DNA of 64,000 nucleotides. It comes from CALXQW01 sp031553045 (GTDB lineage Bacteria > Verrucomicrobiota > Verrucomicrobiia > Opitutales > Intestinicryptomonadaceae). Shown here one piece after another: positions 61,304-64,000 of this stretch; within the stretch, counting starts at the first letter, position 1; each line of letters starts with the position of its first letter. Below the pieces are notes generated by a model, which saw only the letters and a list, made by a program, of their open reading frames with translations, searched no databases and was not told the DNA's origin. The DNA lies in the NCBI GenBank assembly GCA_031553045.1, contig JAVBLZ010000006.1, positions 496,001-560,000 of the forward strand, read 5' to 3'. Position numbers and translations under genes: made by a program.

Positions 61304-62080
61304 CTAGAGCAAGCCTCTTTCGGAAGATTTTTTTGCGAATTCCAAAATTGCCAAAATAACTCTGCATGAAAACGTGTTTGCGGCAGTTAGTTCTTCTATT
61401 GCCTGCTTCCTTGCAAAACCCCTCTTGTAAATTATTTTGAACGCCCTGAACGCAGAATCAATTTCTTCCTGAGTGAAGCCGTTGCGCTGCATATTAATTT
61501 TATTAATTGCGCAGACCGACGCCGGAGAGCCGTCTGCCATAAAAAACGGAGGCAAATCTTTTACCAGTTTTGAAGATGCGCTCAACATTGAGTACGCACC
61601 AACTCTGCAAAATTGATGCACGCCACTACCCCAACCTATGACGGCAAAATCATCAACTATAACATGCCCGCCTAAAGCTGCGTGAGAGCTCATCACAACT
61701 TTGTCGCCGACAATGCAATCATGCGCAATGTGGCTATACGCCAGAATATTATTGTCATTGCCGACTAAGGTGAACTCTGCATCGTTAGTGGCAAGATGGG
61801 CGGTGGTGTATTCTCTGAATACGTTTCTATCGCCAATTTTAAGACCGGATTTGCCGCCCTTAAATTTTAGGTCGTGAGTTTTTCCGCCTATAAACGCATA
61901 GGGGAAAACCTGATTGTCATTCCCCATAACCGTGTAGCCATCGACAGTTGCGTGATGCGCCACGACAGTGCCGGAACCTATTGTAACTTCTGCGCCGATA
62001 TACGCATAAGCGCCAACTTCGACATCCAAATCAAGTTTTGCACCTTTTTCTATAATCGCTGTGGGATGAATTTTTGACAT
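61304..62080 (-). CDS. lpxA: UDP-N-acetylglucosamine O-acyltransferase
   Basis: A 258-residue left-handed beta-helix acyltransferase with hexapeptide repeats (IHPTAIIEKGAKLDLDVEVG onwards). It catalyses the first step of lipid A synthesis, acylation of UDP-GlcNAc by hydroxyacyl-ACP. The catalytic His is in AYSHIAHDCIVG (near 121-124). The C-terminal helical part follows from about 195. It starts 5 bases after the lpxC-fabZ fusion gene. Confidence 0.95.
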   Translation of the reverse strand: MSKIHPTAIIEKGAKLDLDVEVGAYAYIGAEVTIGSGTVVAHHATVDGYTVMGNDNQVFPYAFIGGKTHDLKFKGGKSGLKIGDRNVFREYTTAHLATNDAEFTLVGNDNNILAYSHIAHDCIVGDKVVMSSHAALGGHVIVDDFAVIGWGSGVHQFCRVGAYSMLSASSKLVKDLPPFFMADGSPASVCAINKINMQRNGFTQEEIDSAFRAFKIIYKRGFARKQAIEELTAANTFSCRVILAILEFAKKSSERGLL

Positions 62081-62085
62081 GAATT

Positions 62086-63426
62086 TTACGGAGCTTCGCT
62101 GGCGTTTAATATTGTGAACATAAGCTCTGCGGAAGAAACCGCTTTGCCGTCAACAGAGCAGGTTGCTTCTGCACAAGCTATTTTATCGCCCCTCGACTTT
62201 GTGATTAGAACATCTATTACAAGCTGGTCGCCAGGTTTTACCGCACGACGGAATTTGACTTTGTCCGCACTCATAAAGAAGGCGAGCTTGTCTTCTGCGC
62301 TGACTTTTTTGAGCATAAGTATACCCGCCGCCTGCGCCATTGCTTCAAGCTGCAAGACGCCCGGCATTACAGGATTACCTGGAAAATGCCCCTGAAAATA
62401 CGCTTCATTTATTGATACATTTTTTACCGCAGTCAAAGCCATATCCTTAATATCAACAACCTTGTCTATCATAACAAAGGGGTATCTATGCGGCAAGAGT
62501 TCCAGTATTCTGCGAGTGTCAAGCTGCGCCTCTGCGGTTATCATCAGCTTTTTTTCTTTCGCTTTTGAAAGCGGTTTTTTTTCAACCTTTTCAGATTGAG
62601 CCTTCATCTGTTGAAAAATCTTTTCAGTAAGCTTTGCGTTCAGCGCATGCCCTGGACGCACTGCAACTATGTGCGCCTTGAGTTTTTTACCAAGCAAGGT
62701 AAGGTCTCCAATAATGTCCAAAATTTTGTGGCGCACAAATTCATCTTGATAGCGCAACGGCTCTTTGGACAAAATTTTATCGCCCTTGATAACTATGGCA
62801 GAATCAAGAGAGCCCCCTTGAATTTTGCCCATTTTAAGCAGCTCCTCAATATCTTCATAAATAGTGAAAGTGCGTGCCGGCGCTAACGCCTGCTGGAAAG
62901 TTTCAGGATCAATATCCAAAGACAAATGCTGCGTATGTATACCCCTATCGTCGGCGGAAGTACAGGTGATTTTAAAGCCGTCATAAGGCAAAGCTATCAA
63001 AGAACGGTTGCCATCGCTGACGGAAACTGGTTCCGTAAGAGTGTAATATTCACGCTCGGCATCTTGCTCTACGGGCTCCGCCTGTTGAACTAAATTTACA
63101 AATAATTTTGAAGAACCGTCTAAAATAGGAGGCTCGCTAGAATCCATCTCTATAATTGCATTGTCAACGTCCATACCGCTTAAAGACGCCATAACATGCT
63201 CAATAGTATGAAGCTGAACATGACCGGAAGACACGCTTGTATTGCGGACAAGATCGCCAACCATTTCTATAGTTGGGCACACTTCAGGCTTCCCGTAAAT
63301 ATCTTTGCGCCTGAAAACCAGACCCGTATTTATTGGTGCAGGTTTAAGCGTAAGCGTAACTTCAGCCGCCGTATGCAGAGCTTTACCGCTTATAGTTGCT
63401 TCTCTTAGTAATGTTCTTTGCTTCAT
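62086..63426 (-). CDS. Bifunctional LpxC-FabZ (UDP-acyl-GlcNAc deacetylase / dehydratase)
   Basis: A 446-residue fusion. The LpxC part (1-280) has the zinc-ligand motif HTIEHVMASL with His77 and the second block RHKILDIIGDLTLLG with its His and Asp (about 233-237); it commits lipid A precursors. The FabZ part (about 300-446) has LLPHRYPFVMID and the catalytic His/Glu block GHFPGNPVMPGVLQLEAMAQ and dehydrates hydroxyacyl-ACP. A Lys/Glu-rich linker (KVEKKPLSKAKEKK) joins them. The fusion is known mainly in Bacteroidetes and some other lineages. It begins 113 bases after the alr end. Confidence 0.94.
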   Translation of the reverse strand: MKQRTLLREATISGKALHTAAEVTLTLKPAPINTGLVFRRKDIYGKPEVCPTIEMVGDLVRNTSVSSGHVQLHTIEHVMASLSGMDVDNAIIEMDSSEPPILDGSSKLFVNLVQQAEPVEQDAEREYYTLTEPVSVSDGNRSLIALPYDGFKITCTSADDRGIHTQHLSLDIDPETFQQALAPARTFTIYEDIEELLKMGKIQGGSLDSAIVIKGDKILSKEPLRYQDEFVRHKILDIIGDLTLLGKKLKAHIVAVRPGHALNAKLTEKIFQQMKAQSEKVEKKPLSKAKEKKLMITAEAQLDTRRILELLPHRYPFVMIDKVVDIKDMALTAVKNVSINEAYFQGHFPGNPVMPGVLQLEAMAQAAGILMLKKVSAEDKLAFFMSADKVKFRRAVKPGDQLVIDVLITKSRGDKIACAEATCSVDGKAVSSAELMFTILNASEAP

Positions 63427-63540
63427 CTTTCAGACCTTCTTGCGTTCAAAACCATTCAACGCAAATAAATAATAAAATGCAAAAATTTTTATTATTTAAA
63501 AAGCAGTGTCAAGTATTAAGACTTAAAACTAGCTCAAGAA

Positions 63541-64000
63541 TCAATACAAAGTCTTATAGTACCTTGGGACACGTTTTGTAATAGAAGTTAAAGCTTCCGC
63601 CGGACTGATTCCCATATTCACACAGTAATCTTCTATTGTAATTTCCTCTTTGCCGTCTTGACCAATTAAAATAACTTCATCTCCCACTTTGACATCTTCC
63701 AAATCTGTGGCGTCAACGGCTGCCTGATCCATGGAGACTATCCCAATTATGGGCAGTCTGCTCCCGTTTATTAAAACTTGACCAGACTTGCCCGCCTTGC
63801 GAGGCAAACCGTCGCCATAACCTATTGAAAGTAAAGCAATCTTGGAATCTCTTTGCAAAGTATAAGTCTTGCTGTAACCCACGGTAGCCCCTTTGGGAAG
63901 AAATTTTACCTGACTTACCGCACCCCTAAATGTCATAACCTGATCAGGCTTAAACCCACGCAAAACAGAATCTTGATGAGGGCTTATCCCAAACAAAATC
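63541..64000 (-). CDS. alr: Alanine racemase, C-terminal part, cut by window end
   Basis: The last 153 or so residues of a PLP alanine racemase that makes D-alanine for peptidoglycan. The C-terminal beta domain has SIGYGDGLPR with the catalytic Tyr, the FRGAVSQVKFLPKGATVGYSKTY stretch (quoted here as VGYSKTY), and IVSMDQ. The frame is still open at base 64000, so the PLP-Lys N-terminal half is outside. In this lineage alr is often near lipid A genes, but a 113-base gap separates it from lpxC-fabZ. Confidence 0.9.
   Translation of the reverse strand, partial: ILFGISPHQDSVLRGFKPDQVMTFRGAVSQVKFLPKGATVGYSKTYTLQRDSKIALLSIGYGDGLPRKAGKSGQVLINGSRLPIIGIVSMDQAAVDATDLEDVKVGDEVILIGQDGKEEITIEDYCVNMGISPAEALTSITKRVPRYYKTLY

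Overview
The window reads as chromosomal DNA of an AT-rich Gram-negative bacterium, most plausibly a Verrucomicrobiota/PVC-type organism, perhaps a host- or gut-associated Opitutales relative. This is an inference from gene content. The supporting signs are an LpxC-FabZ fusion next to lpxA, a PEP-CTERM protein, two CSPSR-type sulfatases, a Gfo/Idh/MocA oxidoreductase beside a ThuA-like protein, a run of sialate O-acetylesterase-type enzymes, and an N-terminally extended IF-3. I see no tRNA, rRNA, CRISPR array, insertion sequence with transposase, or prophage.

Layout. 1-5.7 kb: the 5' part of a cobalamin riboswitch runs off the left edge on the minus strand. It is followed by a ketoacyl-ACP synthase III homologue, a sugar-type oxidoreductase, a ThuA-like protein, an HPRT-like phosphoribosyltransferase, a 47-residue lipoprotein, tlyA and a small membrane protein. 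5.8-15.2 kb: six consecutive, almost abutting paralogues of a secreted sialate O-acetylesterase-type carbohydrate esterase, ending in a clear terminator. 15.3-18.4 kb: a two-gene exopolysaccharide export unit (Wza-like porin and Wzc-like BY-kinase). 18.5-24.3 kb: a Leu/Ile/Val-type binding lipoprotein overlapping a nuclease-less comEC, then pyrD, efp (with Arg at the modification site) and argA.

24.4-38 kb (minus): an OprB-type porin and then a long housekeeping run read secA-lnt-pseudoHtrA-metX-metW-clpP-infC-amidase-queF-HtrA. One HtrA protein has an intact catalytic triad; the other, directly in front of metX, has lost all three residues. 38.1-43.4 kb: two sulfatases flank an octaheme c-type cytochrome with HEAT/TPR repeats. 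43.4-47.3 kb: a FadL-type outer membrane protein, a 0.6 kb non-coding stretch with a 107-119 bp tandem repeat and a 130 bp inverted-repeat element, a LOG-family protein with a histone-H1-like tail, and a TIG-domain lipoprotein.

47.3-55.7 kb: hemW, sixA, a PEP-CTERM protein, tsaE, an aspartate-type aminotransferase and a DUF2339 giant membrane protein. 55.9-56.6 kb: an H1-like Lys/Ala repeat protein with a potentially structured leader. 56.6-64 kb (minus): alr (cut by the window end), lpxC-fabZ, lpxA, a YtqB/MnmM-type methyltransferase, an Lrp/AsnC regulator, an aminotransferase, der and fmt.

Taken together, acetyl esterases, sulfatases, outer membrane porins and a polysaccharide exporter suggest an organism that strips acetyl and sulfate groups from complex glycans (host mucin or algal/plant type) and makes its own surface polysaccharide. 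The rest is core metabolism and envelope biogenesis. The features most worth following are the six-gene esterase array, the triad-less HtrA, the octaheme protein between sulfatases, the Arg32 EF-P, and the 130 bp dyad element with its neighbouring tandem repeats.
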